A stretch of DNA of 64,000 nucleotides from positions 1-64,000 of the forward strand of contig DASXUY010000052.1 in the NCBI GenBank assembly GCA_036504535.1, given 5' to 3'. The translations under genes and the position numbers were made by a program. Shown in pieces: positions 8,519 through 17,714 of the stretch. Origin of the DNA: JARLGU01 sp036504535. GTDB lineage: Bacteria; Armatimonadota; Armatimonadia; Armatimonadales; Capsulimonadaceae. The notes under the pieces were generated by a model, which saw only the letters and a list, made by a program, of their open reading frames with translations, made no database searches and was not told the DNA's origin. Positions within the stretch are counted from its first letter, which is position 1. Each line of letters begins with the position of its first letter.

Positions 8519-8740
8519 GTGTAAAATGAACCCCTTTCGGTGCAAACTTCCCAAGTCCAGACAGTTTTGTACGAGAAATACGACAACATGGAGACAGGGG
8601 GAAGCCTGCGATATCGCAGGACGAGTGAGTCGATGCTATGTTACTATTTATTCCGTTACCGCGTCAAGAGCATTTTTGTTCCGAATCCACTTGCACGGCA
8701 CATATCCAACTCTTTTTGTGCAAACCGCACTACTTGCCCC

Positions 8741-9313
8741 CTAAGATCGAGGCTTCGGCGGCCAAGAACCTTCAATTACCTCCGTCGCCGCAAGCTTTCG
8801 TTCGGCATGAGCCAGCCTGCGTTTAGCAACCTTCCCAGCAACCCAGCGCCAAACCGATACCGGCCCAGCTGTCACGATCCACGCAACCGCAGCCATAAAC
8901 AAGCAAACGTCCCAACCAGGTGCGCCCTTGTCGACGTTAGTGTCCGCCTTGAAAATGTTGCCGCGCGTAGGATAGGCGGTCAACGTGAACACTTCCGCCG
9001 CGCACAGGAACGCAAGTGCTATCAGCAGAGGCACGCAACCCATCAGTGTCGGATGCTTGTGGGCAAATCCCGCAACGAGAGCTGGCAAGACGACCGCGCA
9101 TAGGAAGACGAACAACCCAACAAACACGCAAGCTATCTGGACATCATCCTTGGCATATGCCGTATCCGGCAATACCAGAATGAGCAAAAGGCATACTCCC
9201 ATCAGTAAGCCGCCCCAGAACGAGAAGCGCCACGCAAGCTGCCCGCGTCGAGCGACTCGGTCACTTTCTGCAAGCTTATCGGCATCTGATGATGATGGAT
9301 CGGAAGCGGCCAT
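8741..9313 (-). CDS. Four-TM membrane protein, unknown function
   Basis: 190 residues. After a charged N-terminus (about 1-25) there are four hydrophobic segments, near 28-52, 60-84, 90-110 and 135-160, followed by a basic C-terminal helix (VAKRRLAHAERKLAATEVIE). I recognise no domain. The gene starts 23 bp after the recG stop on the same strand and is probably co-transcribed with it, although no link to DNA repair is evident. Confidence 0.6.
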   Translation of the reverse strand: MAASDPSSSDADKLAESDRVARRGQLAWRFSFWGGLLMGVCLLLILVLPDTAYAKDDVQIACVFVGLFVFLCAVVLPALVAGFAHKHPTLMGCVPLLIALAFLCAAEVFTLTAYPTRGNIFKADTNVDKGAPGWDVCLFMAAVAWIVTAGPVSVWRWVAGKVAKRRLAHAERKLAATEVIEGSWPPKPRS

Positions 9314-9336
9314 AAGTGTATCCGCGCGCAGCTTAC

Positions 9337-11463
9337 CTAATTCGTACCGCTGACGCTTGCGAGTGTCCGCATTCTGGACTGGATGTCCGCCTTCAGCGCC
9401 GCGTGCCGAGGCTCCTGAAGCTTCGGGTCCACGTCAAGCGTCGCTATCGCCTCAGCACGAGCAGAGTGAAGCACGGGCACATCTCTGAAGATGTCGAGGA
9501 ACGGCAGCGACTGAACACCCGACTGTCGCGTTCCGTAAAAGTCGCCCGGACCGCGCAGCTTCAAGTCTTCCTCCGCTATACGGAAGCCGTCGGTCGTAGC
9601 CGTCATGATCTCCATCCGCGCGATGCCATCGTCGGTTTTTGGGTCCGCGATCAACAGGCAGTAAGACTGCGTATCGCCCCGCCCAACCCGCCCGCGTAGC
9701 TGATGAAGTTGCGCCAAGCCAAACCGGTCTGCATCCTCGATGACGATCACGGACGCGTTGGGCACATCGACGCCAACCTCAATCACCGTCGTCGACACCA
9801 AGATCTGGATCTCTTGCCTGCGGAACCGCTGCATCGCATCTTCCTTCTCCGATGCCTTCATTTGACCGTGAAGGAGGCCGACCTTATACTCGGGGTAAAC
9901 ATGGTTTTCGAGGTGCAGCGCCAGTTCGGTCGCCGCACGAGCCTGTAGCTTTTCGCTCTCCAAAACAAGGGGGCAGATTACGTAAGCCTGTCGCCCCTGC
10001 TTTAATAGCCCCCTAAGCGTTTCATAGACCTGCGGACGCTCCGAATTGCGCTTCCAATGGGTTCGAATGGGCTTCCTTCCAGGCGGCAACTCGTCGATTA
10101 TACTAATGTCGAGGTCACCATAGACAGTGAGTGTCAACGTTCGCGGGATGGGCGTTGCCGTCATCACCAGGATGTCCGGCGCTGTTCCTTTTAGACGGAG
10201 CGCGGCCCGTTGTAGTACTCCAAAGCGATGCTGCTCGTCCACTACCGCGAAACCCAGCTTATGGAACTCGACATCGTGCTGTATCAGAGCATGCGTCCCC
10301 ACTGCAATATGGACCTCGCCGCCGGCAATAGCCTGCAAATTGAGCGCCTTCGCCTTGTCGCTCATAGAGCCCGTCAGTAGCACGACGCGGACCCCGAGTT
10401 CCTCAAGAGCGCGGTGGATGTTGAGATAATGCTGCTCTGCCAAGATCTCAGTTGGGGCCATGATTGCCGCTTGGTATCCGTTACGCACAGCCACAAGAAG
10501 TGCCGCCATCGCCACCACGGTTTTGCCTGCCCCGACATCGCCTTGGATGAGGCGATTCATAGGCTGCTGAGCCTGCATGTCCACGGCAATTTCACCGATC
10601 ACCCGTCGCTGAGCCCCAGTCAGCGAATAAGGCAGCGCCCCGATCAATTCCTCGATGGGCGGGTCTACGATAGGGAACGCTGTTCCAGGCTGCTTGTCTG
10701 CTTGCCGCTTGCGCGCCACGAGTATAAGCTGGAGGCAGTAGAACTCGTAGAACGTCAGCCTTCGCTGACATGCCGCCCGCATCTGGTCGTTCGCAGGGAA
10801 ATGTATCTCCCGCATCGTCGTCGCCATATCCGATAAGCCGAGGCGAACCAACAAGTCGGCAGGCAGCGTTTCGTCGAACAGGTACGAGTAAGCATCGGAC
10901 GCGGCCCACACAAGCTTGCGCATACGCTGCTGAGTCACCCCTTCAGACAGCGGATAAACCGGGACAATACGGTTCGCGGCCACTGCATCCGTAGCGGCAT
11001 CGTACGTCTCCCATTCGACTTCGGTTAGTTCCAGCCCGCGGCCCATTGAGCGCCGTGACGCTTTCCCGTACGCAATGATCTGGCGCTCTTTTAGCTTCTC
11101 GAACGCGGCCTTCACAAAGCGGTTGCCAAAAAACGTTAAGAACGCTATCCCGGTCGCATCGCGCAGGGCCACCTTGGTGATTACCAGCTTCGAACGCGTT
11201 GGCACAGTCTCGATGCTCACGACATCTCCCATCACGGTCACTGCCTCACCGTGCTTGACATCGGCGATGTCCTTAAACGATGTTCGATCCTCGTAGCGGT
11301 GAGGATAGTGCTGCAATAGCTGCCTGACGGTATCAATGCCCAGCTGCTTCGACAATGTCGCCGCGAACGAGTCACCGATCAGCGGAGTTTCCGCAAGCGG
11401 CGTGTCGAGGGTGACGACTTCGGCTTTTGGCATTTTTCGTTTGGCAGCAGATGGTGTTGGCAC
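9337..11463 (-). CDS. recG: ATP-dependent DNA helicase RecG
   Basis: 708 residues, near the usual size. Wedge/OB domain about 60-150, then the superfamily 2 helicase core: Walker A GDVGAGKT (308-315), Walker B DEQH (409-412), motif III MTATPIPRT, motif VI QLRGRVGRGD, and the C-terminal TRG region (GDFYGTRQSG). RecG regresses stalled replication forks and branch-migrates Holliday junctions. The start is GTG 11463; ATG 11433 is an alternative. A perfect TATAAT (11475-11470 on this strand) ends 6 nt before the GTG and there is no Shine-Dalgarno, so the mRNA may be leaderless. It is divergent from tsaC. Confidence 0.97.
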   Translation of the reverse strand: MPTPSAAKRKMPKAEVVTLDTPLAETPLIGDSFAATLSKQLGIDTVRQLLQHYPHRYEDRTSFKDIADVKHGEAVTVMGDVVSIETVPTRSKLVITKVALRDATGIAFLTFFGNRFVKAAFEKLKERQIIAYGKASRRSMGRGLELTEVEWETYDAATDAVAANRIVPVYPLSEGVTQQRMRKLVWAASDAYSYLFDETLPADLLVRLGLSDMATTMREIHFPANDQMRAACQRRLTFYEFYCLQLILVARKRQADKQPGTAFPIVDPPIEELIGALPYSLTGAQRRVIGEIAVDMQAQQPMNRLIQGDVGAGKTVVAMAALLVAVRNGYQAAIMAPTEILAEQHYLNIHRALEELGVRVVLLTGSMSDKAKALNLQAIAGGEVHIAVGTHALIQHDVEFHKLGFAVVDEQHRFGVLQRAALRLKGTAPDILVMTATPIPRTLTLTVYGDLDISIIDELPPGRKPIRTHWKRNSERPQVYETLRGLLKQGRQAYVICPLVLESEKLQARAATELALHLENHVYPEYKVGLLHGQMKASEKEDAMQRFRRQEIQILVSTTVIEVGVDVPNASVIVIEDADRFGLAQLHQLRGRVGRGDTQSYCLLIADPKTDDGIARMEIMTATTDGFRIAEEDLKLRGPGDFYGTRQSGVQSLPFLDIFRDVPVLHSARAEAIATLDVDPKLQEPRHAALKADIQSRMRTLASVSGTN

Positions 11464-11469
11464 GAGATA

Positions 11470-11475
11470 ATTATA
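11470..11475 (-). promoter_or_regulatory. Candidate -10 box of recG
   Basis: Reads TATAAT on the minus strand and ends 6 nt before the GTG start, placing transcription initiation at or next to the start codon. No good -35 is visible at 16-18 bp, so recognition may rely on the -10 alone. Confidence 0.45.
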
Positions 11476-11556
11476 CCGGCTTACGAACTATCGTTCGTCC
11501 TAGACTCAAGCCACAACTTGGCCGCTCCGCTCAATGTCGCGGTACAATAGCTGTCT

Positions 11557-12561
11557 ATGGCAAGAATTGTGCCCGCGACCAAGGAAGCAATCATGGAAGC
11601 GGCAAGTATCATCAGAAACGGCGGAGTGGTCGCGTTCCCCACCGAAACGGTCTACGGCTTAGGAGCAAACGCTCTCGACGCCGATGCAGTGGCGCGTATC
11701 TATGCCGCGAAGGGGCGACCCGCGTCTAACCCTGTGATTGTCCACATAGCTGACACAGCGCAGCTGCGTCAGATTGCGCATGAATGCCCACAGGCTGCGA
11801 AACTCGCCTACGAGTTCTGGCCAGGACCGCTCACTCTTGTTCTCCCTCGCCGGACAAGCGTTCCGGACATCGTAACTGCTGGCGGCGAAACCGTAGGCGT
11901 ACGAATGCCGCGTCACAAGCTGGCCCTAGCGCTCATTAGAGCTTCCCGCGTGCCCATTGCCGCGCCGAGCGCAAACCGCTCAGAGCATATATCGCCAACG
12001 CTCGCCGAACATGTGGCGGAGAGCCTAGGCGACCATGTTGACCTCATTATCGATGGCGGGCCATGCGAAGTCGGCCTCGAATCTACTGTACTTGACCTCG
12101 CCAGCGCATCACCTCGTATCCTGCGCCCCGGCATGATTGGCGCGGCCGAAATAGAAGCCATACTCGGCTTCAAGTTGAACGAAACCGCCATTGACTCTGG
12201 TGACACGACGGACGACGAACCAGCACGATCGCCTGGGCAGGGACTGCGGCACTATGCGCCTAAGCGACCGGTAGAGGTTGTGCCAACTCGCGTCCTCTGG
12301 TCCTACCTTCGAGCACGCAACCTGCACGCAGCGTACATCATCCACACACATCCGCCTGCGTTCGTTGAGATAGGCGGTCTGCCGCACGTCATGCTGCCGA
12401 ACGATCCTGCAGGCTACGCGGCGGGGCTATACGACGCGCTACACAAACTAGACAACATCAGCCATCACGAAGTCACCAGTATTGTCGTCGAGCAGGTGTC
12501 TGACGGCGCTGACTGGGACGCCATCCGGGACCGCCTTAAGCGCGCATCGGTTCCGGCGTGA
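11557..12561 (+). CDS. tsaC: Threonylcarbamoyl-AMP synthase, Sua5 type
   Basis: 334 residues. The YrdC/TsaC domain (about 1-200) shows GGVVAFPTETVYGLGANA (22-39) and KGRPASNP, and makes threonylcarbamoyl-AMP from threonine, bicarbonate and ATP for the t6A37 modification of ANN-decoding tRNAs. The linker SPGQGLRHYAPK (about 223-234) leads into the Sua5-specific C-terminal domain, so this is the long Sua5 form rather than short TsaC. ATG 11557 has no Shine-Dalgarno; a TACAAT ends 8 nt before it, again suggesting a very short or absent leader. Confidence 0.93.
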   Translation: MARIVPATKEAIMEAASIIRNGGVVAFPTETVYGLGANALDADAVARIYAAKGRPASNPVIVHIADTAQLRQIAHECPQAAKLAYEFWPGPLTLVLPRRTSVPDIVTAGGETVGVRMPRHKLALALIRASRVPIAAPSANRSEHISPTLAEHVAESLGDHVDLIIDGGPCEVGLESTVLDLASASPRILRPGMIGAAEIEAILGFKLNETAIDSGDTTDDEPARSPGQGLRHYAPKRPVEVVPTRVLWSYLRARNLHAAYIIHTHPPAFVEIGGLPHVMLPNDPAGYAAGLYDALHKLDNISHHEVTSIVVEQVSDGADWDAIRDRLKRASVPA

Positions 12562-12594
12562 TACTCTGCGATCAATCACATCAAGAGCAACAGA

Positions 12595-13458
12595 ATGCAT
12601 ACACACGCATCCACGCGGCTGCTGTCCTCAGCGAGGCCGACGATACAAACCGTCGCGCTCTTGATTCTGGCCATATTCGTCCTGCCGACCGTTTCCGCCG
12701 ACGCCCCATCGTCCATGCCGCTGCCGCATTTAGCCGTCCCTATGGCGACCAGTGTGCCTGCTGTCGACGCCCCACTCACTGATCCCGCATGGTCGACCGC
12801 CGCGCGCATCGACGGACTCTCGCTGTGTGTCGGCCCGCAAGCCACTGGCGTTAAGCCCATTCCTACTCAGGTGCAGCTCGCCTGGACACCAAACTACCTC
12901 TTCGTGCGATTTGTCTGCCGTGGCGGCGACCTTTACGCCCCGCATGGCGTGACGCACGACACCCCACACCACGCGGGCGATGTGGCCGAACTCTTCCTCG
13001 ATCCAGTCGGCGACGCACGCGAGTTCATTGAAATCCAGATCAACCCAGTTGGCGGTGTCTCCGACACTCTGCACCTGCTTACCACCGATGCTATTTCGGG
13101 CACTGATGGCGTCCTTCTGGACGCGGTCATATCGCGCGACATGTGGGACCTCCTTGAATGGGATCTTCGCGGGTTACGATCCGTCTCGTTCCCAATCATA
13201 GACGGTGATCGGGCCGTAGGGTGGGTAGCGTCGCTCGCAATCCCCGCCGCCCCCACCCTCAAGCGCCTTGGTGCCACACAGTGGCGTGCGGGACTAACGT
13301 TTCGCGCCAACTTCCTCCGGTACGACCAATTGCTGAACGACCATGGCACTCGGAACGCGATCTGCATGAACTGGTCGCCTGTCGTGTGGGGCCGTCCACA
13401 CCGGTCCCCTGCCGCGATGGGAATCGTGACGCTCATAGACAAGTCGTCCGCTCCGTAG
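12595..13458 (+). CDS. Secreted CBM9-like sugar-binding protein
   Basis: 287 residues. Signal peptide about 1-37 (TVALLILAIFVLPTVSA|DAPS). The rest matches the CBM9-like/DOMON-type beta-sandwich that begins by comparing a preset list of items: VDAPLTDPAWSTAARIDG, followed by VQLAWTPNYLFVRFVCRGGD, the acidic motif DVAELFLDP, FIEIQINPVG, and a closing NWSPVVWGRPHRSPAAMGIVTL. In the family this fold binds carbohydrate or sometimes haem. Here it is the whole protein, with no attached catalytic domain. The gene is 33 bp downstream of tsaC, possibly by read-through. Confidence 0.75.
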   Translation: MHTHASTRLLSSARPTIQTVALLILAIFVLPTVSADAPSSMPLPHLAVPMATSVPAVDAPLTDPAWSTAARIDGLSLCVGPQATGVKPIPTQVQLAWTPNYLFVRFVCRGGDLYAPHGVTHDTPHHAGDVAELFLDPVGDAREFIEIQINPVGGVSDTLHLLTTDAISGTDGVLLDAVISRDMWDLLEWDLRGLRSVSFPIIDGDRAVGWVASLAIPAAPTLKRLGATQWRAGLTFRANFLRYDQLLNDHGTRNAICMNWSPVVWGRPHRSPAAMGIVTLIDKSSAP

Positions 13459-13483
13459 GTTACGTTCCCGCCCTTTCGGGTAA
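13458..13483 (+). promoter_or_regulatory. Possible general-stress (sigma-B-like) promoter upstream of csbD
   Basis: GGTTAC, a 14-bp spacer, then GGGTAA (13478-13483). This resembles the GTTTaa-N12-14-GGGTAa pattern of sigma-B-type promoters and would place the start near 13490, leaving a leader of about 37 nt that contains AAAGGA. csbD is a known sigma-B gene in Bacillus. The match is imperfect at -35, and no sigma-B gene is in the window. Confidence 0.3.
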
Positions 13484-13526
13484 ATACTCCCCAGACAAAG
13501 GGTGGCAGCACCGAAAGGATTGAAAT

Positions 13527-13745
13527 ATGACCGATAACAATGTAATCAAAGGCAAGCTTAAGCAGGCCGAGGGCCTTACTGAAGAAGCAGTCGCCGACGT
13601 AACTGGCAGCGACAAGCATCACGCCGATGGCATGCTCAAGCAAGCTGAAGGCAAGATCCAGGAAGCGGTTGGCCATGTTGCCGACGCCATCAAAGAAGGC
13701 ATCCACAACGTCGAAGTCGAAATCGACAAGCACCGCAAGCACTAA
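13527..13745 (+). CDS. CsbD-family stress-response protein
   Basis: 72 residues, the usual size. Two CsbD-like helical repeats: IKGKLKQAEGLTEEAVADVTGS (about 7-28) and DGMLKQAEGKIQEAVGHVAD (about 34-53), with a charged C-terminal helix. The family is induced by general stress in many bacteria; its molecular role is unknown. AAAGGATTG lies about 7 nt before ATG. A strong bidirectional terminator follows at 13766-13799, so the gene is probably monocistronic. Confidence 0.88.
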   Translation: MTDNNVIKGKLKQAEGLTEEAVADVTGSDKHHADGMLKQAEGKIQEAVGHVADAIKEGIHNVEVEIDKHRKH

Positions 13746-13765
13746 GGCAGTTGGCAAGCGACTTG

Positions 13766-13799
13766 AAAACGCCAGCCAGGATCTCCCGGCTGGCGTTTT
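13766..13799. terminator. Bidirectional intrinsic terminator between csbD and ftsK
   Basis: AAAACGCCAGCC-aggatctccc-GGCTGGCGTTTT: a perfect 12-bp inverted repeat with flanking A and T tracts, lying between convergent genes and so able to serve both strands. Confidence 0.9.
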
Positions 13800-13830
13800 A
13801 GTATCTAAGCTCTCGACCCGCTGGAAAGCC

Positions 13831-16206
13831 CTAGAAGGGCGATTCGTCGTTGTCCGGCGGCGGCGTTGGCGTTATGTCCTCGTCGTCGTCCGGGTACGCC
13901 ATATTCCCTGATACCACGCCTTGCTGGCGGCCGTCAAAGTATGAATCCACGTTGCCGGGATGCAGCAGCACTTCGCGTGGCTTCACGCCGTCCTGTGATC
14001 CAACTATCCCGCGAGCTTCCATACACTCGATTAACCTTGCAGCGCGTGTATAGCCAATCTTAAACTTGCGCTGTAAGGACGACGTCGAGGCGCCTCGCTC
14101 GTGCTGCGTCGTTAGCCATCGTACTGCTGGCTCAAACAGCTCGTCGTGGTCGCCGTCATCGCCCTCGCCGTCATCCGAGAAGCCGTCCGCAGAAGAGCTT
14201 GGGATCATCGTGTAGTTTGGCGCTTCCTGGTCCTTCAGGTACTTGACCAGGTCAACGGTTTCCTTCTCGGTGACGTAGCATCCTTGCACGCGAAGGGGCT
14301 TGTTGGCGTCAATAGGCAGATACAGCATGTCGCCGCGCCCGATCAACCTGTCAGCGCCCGGCGTGTCGAGAATCGTTCGGCTATCGATCTGAGTTGCGAC
14401 CGCAAACGCGATTCGGGACGAGATGTTGGCTTTGATCGTGCCGGTAACGACGTCCACGCTGGGGCGCTGGGTCGCGATCACGAGGTGGATACCCGTGGCG
14501 CGCGCCAGTTGTGCGAGGCGGCAGATGCACGTCTCCACTTCTGGCCCCTGGGTCATCATCAGGTCCGCAAGCTCGTCGATGACAACCACGATATATGGCA
14601 GGCGCTTCTTTTCTTCAACTTGTCCATTAAAACCGTCGATGTTACGGGTGCCCTTTTCGGCAAACATCGTGTATCGCTTCTCCATCTCCTGGAGAACTGA
14701 TCGCAAAATGCCAGCCGCCTGCTTGGTGTCCTTGATTACTGGCGCCAAAAGGTGCGGGATGCCGTCGTAAAGCGACAGTTCAACACGTTTCGGGTCAATC
14801 ATCACGAAGCGGACTTCACGCGGTGTCGCACGGTACACCAGGCTTGAGATCAGCGAGTTCAAGCAACTCGACTTACCAGAGTTTGTCGTGCCGCCTACCA
14901 GCACGTGAGGCATTTTGGTCAGGTCGGCGTACTTGAAGTTGCCAGCGACGTCCTTGCCCAGCGCAAATGTGAGTTTCGACGGCGCGTTCACAAACTCCGC
15001 AGTATCAAGGCACTCCCGCAGCGTCACGATCTGAGGAACCTCGTTGGGTACCTCGATACCGATGGCAGCCTTGCCCGGAATCGGGGCTTCGACGCGCACG
15101 TCGATTGCTGCAAGCGACATCGCCAGATTGTCTGCGAGAGCGACGATCTTCTTCACGAGAATGCCCGGCTCAAGCTCAACTTCATATCGGGTTACCGTCG
15201 GCCCCATCGCGACCTGCTTGACGTTGGCGCCGATCTTAAAATCGTTGAGCGTCCGCATTAGGATCTTCTGACGCTCCTGATTCACCGCCTGCGCATCGTT
15301 GTTCGGCGGCGGAGGCAGTACCAGGATATCCAGCGGCGGCAGCTGGTAGTTGGCGTTGGTCGAGTCTACTGTTTCACCCAGCCGGTCAAGATTGAGCGGC
15401 TTTTGCACTATCGTCTGCGCCTTTACTGGCGGCAGGGGCACGAACTTTGGCACCGCTGCAATGGTCGGCATGTCGTCATCAACCGGCGGCGCAGGACGAG
15501 AAGCGGCGGCCTTTGTCGATTGGCGAACGGGCTTATCCGGCGCGATGGCTATGCCGGTGTCCGCCTTCTCCTCCGCATTTCGCCGACGCTTCTCCGTCAC
15601 AACCTTTGCCGCAACCGTCTGTACTGGTTCTGCCATGCGGCGGGCCCCTGTCGCCATGTTCTGGATCATGTGCAGCAGGCGCATATCGGTCAGCCATACG
15701 ACCGCCATGACGAGGAGTGCAAAATACAGAATCGGGGTCGTTACCCCCAGCAGGCTTGATACCGCCAGGTTCAGCGCAGCACCCGCCAGACCGCCGCTGT
15801 GGGCGACGTGATTGAAATTGAACGCATCCTTAAGCATTGGGTGCGCATAGTCCCACCAAGCGAGAAATACGAGCCATAGGGCCAGACCGCCACCTATCAG
15901 TTCTGCACGACTTGTTGGACGCTGCCCGTAGATAAGAACGGCACCTGCGCCAATCAGTAAGAATGGAACGAGATACGAACCGAGGCCAAACAGGACGCCA
16001 AGCGCGGTCGCAAGGCCTGAGCCAAGAGCCCCCGCTTTTCCAAACGCAGCGAGGCTTACCAAGGTTACCAATCCAAAGGCTATCAACCCAACACCCGTCA
16101 GGTCGTGCGCGAAACGGTCATTGTTTCGCGACGGCTTGGGCGGGCGAGGCTCGCGCGGAGTACGCGGAGATCGCCGGGTGGGCGGACTATCTTGTTTAAC
16201 GGCCAT
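13831..16206 (-). CDS. ftsK: DNA translocase FtsK/SpoIIIE
   Basis: About 791 residues. A basic Pro/Arg N-terminus is followed by four membrane segments within about 38-175, a linker (about 185-290), the FtsK alpha/beta motor (about 300-640) with Walker A VGGTTNSGKSS (about 437-447) and Walker B VVVIDELADLMM (about 541-552), and a C-terminal winged-helix gamma domain (FKIGYTRAARLIECMEARGIVG) that reads polar DNA motifs. It pumps chromosome ends through the division septum. The size is that of the short SpoIIIE-like form. ATG 16206 was preferred to the adjacent TTG 16209. Confidence 0.96.
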   Translation of the reverse strand: MAVKQDSPPTRRSPRTPREPRPPKPSRNNDRFAHDLTGVGLIAFGLVTLVSLAAFGKAGALGSGLATALGVLFGLGSYLVPFLLIGAGAVLIYGQRPTSRAELIGGGLALWLVFLAWWDYAHPMLKDAFNFNHVAHSGGLAGAALNLAVSSLLGVTTPILYFALLVMAVVWLTDMRLLHMIQNMATGARRMAEPVQTVAAKVVTEKRRRNAEEKADTGIAIAPDKPVRQSTKAAASRPAPPVDDDMPTIAAVPKFVPLPPVKAQTIVQKPLNLDRLGETVDSTNANYQLPPLDILVLPPPPNNDAQAVNQERQKILMRTLNDFKIGANVKQVAMGPTVTRYEVELEPGILVKKIVALADNLAMSLAAIDVRVEAPIPGKAAIGIEVPNEVPQIVTLRECLDTAEFVNAPSKLTFALGKDVAGNFKYADLTKMPHVLVGGTTNSGKSSCLNSLISSLVYRATPREVRFVMIDPKRVELSLYDGIPHLLAPVIKDTKQAAGILRSVLQEMEKRYTMFAEKGTRNIDGFNGQVEEKKRLPYIVVVIDELADLMMTQGPEVETCICRLAQLARATGIHLVIATQRPSVDVVTGTIKANISSRIAFAVATQIDSRTILDTPGADRLIGRGDMLYLPIDANKPLRVQGCYVTEKETVDLVKYLKDQEAPNYTMIPSSSADGFSDDGEGDDGDHDELFEPAVRWLTTQHERGASTSSLQRKFKIGYTRAARLIECMEARGIVGSQDGVKPREVLLHPGNVDSYFDGRQQGVVSGNMAYPDDDEDITPTPPPDNDESPF

Positions 16207-16376
16207 CAATCTTGTCCATGGTCTCGGTATGAATACTCCAGATGCCGTCTAAGGTTCGGCAAACATACTGCTTATCAATTATAGCACAGACGCCTGTTTA
16301 TATCAAGCAGGAATTACCCGTCAACACAACGGCATAGTAGGCTAGTACGACCACTCTTTAGTACTTTCAGCCAAAC

Positions 16377-17549
16377 CTAGTCCGGCAATAATGACCGCCC
16401 CGCTCCAGTCCATTCAGCTCCAAGATACTTCGCGACCGTCGCTCCAATATCGGCAAATGAATTGCGCGTACCGAGGTCCACATTATGGCTAAGCCCTCCT
16501 CCGCACACGAGCACGGGCGCATACTCGCGGGAATGATCCGTCGACGCCGTCGTCGGATCGTTGCCATGGTCGGCAGTCAGTATAAGCAGGTCATCGGGTC
16601 GCAATTCAGCGACGATACCAGCAAGCCTGCGGTCAAACTCAGCCAGCGATTCTGCAAATCCGCGAGGATCATTGCGATGCCCAAACAGCATGTCGAAGTC
16701 CTCGCAGTTGGCGAATAAGAAGTCGAATCCATCACCGGCCACTGCCTGCTCGATTGCCGTCAAGTGCTGCGCATTTGCCTGCGTGCGTTCGGCGGTCGTA
16801 AAGTAGTCGCGAGGAAAAAGGTCCGCGACCACTCCTATTGCATGGGTCCGCTTTGCAGCGGTTTTGAGCGCTGTCAGTATATTGACCTTTGGCGGAAGCG
16901 CCGGAAAGTCACGACGGTTTTCGGTTCTCGTGAAAGTTGCCGCGCTATCGCCGACGAATGGCCTTGCGATCACGCGCTGCACGTTGTTGGGCGGATCCGC
17001 TAAGAACCGTGCCGCTTCGCACATCCGGTAAAGCTTATCTAGCGGTATCACGCTCTCGTGCGCAGCGATCTGCAGCACCGAGTCTGCTGACGTATACACA
17101 ATTGGCCTACCGGTGCGCACATGGTCCTCACCGAGGTTTTTGATAATCTCAGTGCCGGACGATGCTACATTACCTATGATCTTCGTACCGAATGCCTGCT
17201 CCAACTCAACTATAAAATCGGCTGGAAAGCCGTTTGGGTAAGTGGGAAAAGGGATTTTCGTGACGATCCCCATCATCTCCCAGTGCCCAGTGACGCTGTC
17301 CTTGCCCGCCGACTGCTCGGCGCACCGCCCAAATCCACCCAATGCGGGCCCTTTCGCCGAGACGCCAGCCAATGCAGCCACTTTCCCCAGCCCCATCGCC
17401 TCAAGGGTGGGCAACGCCAGTCCGCCGAACGCGCTTGCGACGTGCTGCAGTGTGGCGCTCAGCGGGTCGGTATTGCCGTACTTTGCGGCATCCGGCATCG
17501 CGCCGACGCCGCAGCCATCCATTACTATGAGTATCACGCGTCGCGCCAT
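16377..17549 (-). CDS. deoB: Phosphopentomutase DeoB
   Basis: 390 residues, the normal length. It interconverts ribose/deoxyribose 1- and 5-phosphate in nucleoside salvage. Alkaline-phosphatase-superfamily signatures: VILIVMDGCGVGAMPDA at the N-terminus (first metal Asp about 10), DSVTGHWEMMG with the catalytic Thr, and ADHGNDPTTASTDHSREYAPVL near the C-terminus with metal-binding Asp and His. ATG 17549 has GGAG at about -9 and starts directly at the family N-terminus. No other nucleoside-catabolism gene is adjacent. Confidence 0.95.
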   Translation of the reverse strand: MARRVILIVMDGCGVGAMPDAAKYGNTDPLSATLQHVASAFGGLALPTLEAMGLGKVAALAGVSAKGPALGGFGRCAEQSAGKDSVTGHWEMMGIVTKIPFPTYPNGFPADFIVELEQAFGTKIIGNVASSGTEIIKNLGEDHVRTGRPIVYTSADSVLQIAAHESVIPLDKLYRMCEAARFLADPPNNVQRVIARPFVGDSAATFTRTENRRDFPALPPKVNILTALKTAAKRTHAIGVVADLFPRDYFTTAERTQANAQHLTAIEQAVAGDGFDFLFANCEDFDMLFGHRNDPRGFAESLAEFDRRLAGIVAELRPDDLLILTADHGNDPTTASTDHSREYAPVLVCGGGLSHNVDLGTRNSFADIGATVAKYLGAEWTGAGRSLLPD

Positions 17550-17566
17550 ATCAAACTCCAAAATAG

Positions 17567-17592
17567 GCAAAGCCCCGCGAACGGGGCTCTGC
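17567..17592 (-). terminator. GC hairpin between the DUF4380 gene and deoB
   Basis: AGCCCCG-cgaa-CGGGGCT (17571-17588), followed on the minus strand by TTGCCTATTTT. It lies just upstream of the deoB Shine-Dalgarno and downstream of the DUF4380 gene, so it may end the latter or act in the deoB leader. The T tract is poor. Confidence 0.45.
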
Positions 17593-17635
17593 GACTGTTG
17601 CATGTGCGTTCAGATTGAGGCAAGACGCGCTTCGC

Positions 17636-17690
17636 GCAACCTCATCCCCAGCCCTTCCCCTACGATAAGGGGAAGGGAGCCAGAACAGAT
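17636..17690. repeat. Dispersed C-rich hairpin repeat
   Basis: CCTCATCCCCAGCCCTTCCC followed by TACGATAAGGGGAAGGGAG. It forms CCCTTCCCCT...AGGGGAAGGG and is nearly identical to 5945-5985 in inverse orientation. It lies about 25-75 bp beyond the stop codon of the DUF4380 gene. Confidence 0.75.
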
Positions 17691-17714
17691 GCGAAACACG
17701 TGACAAGGCAGTGT

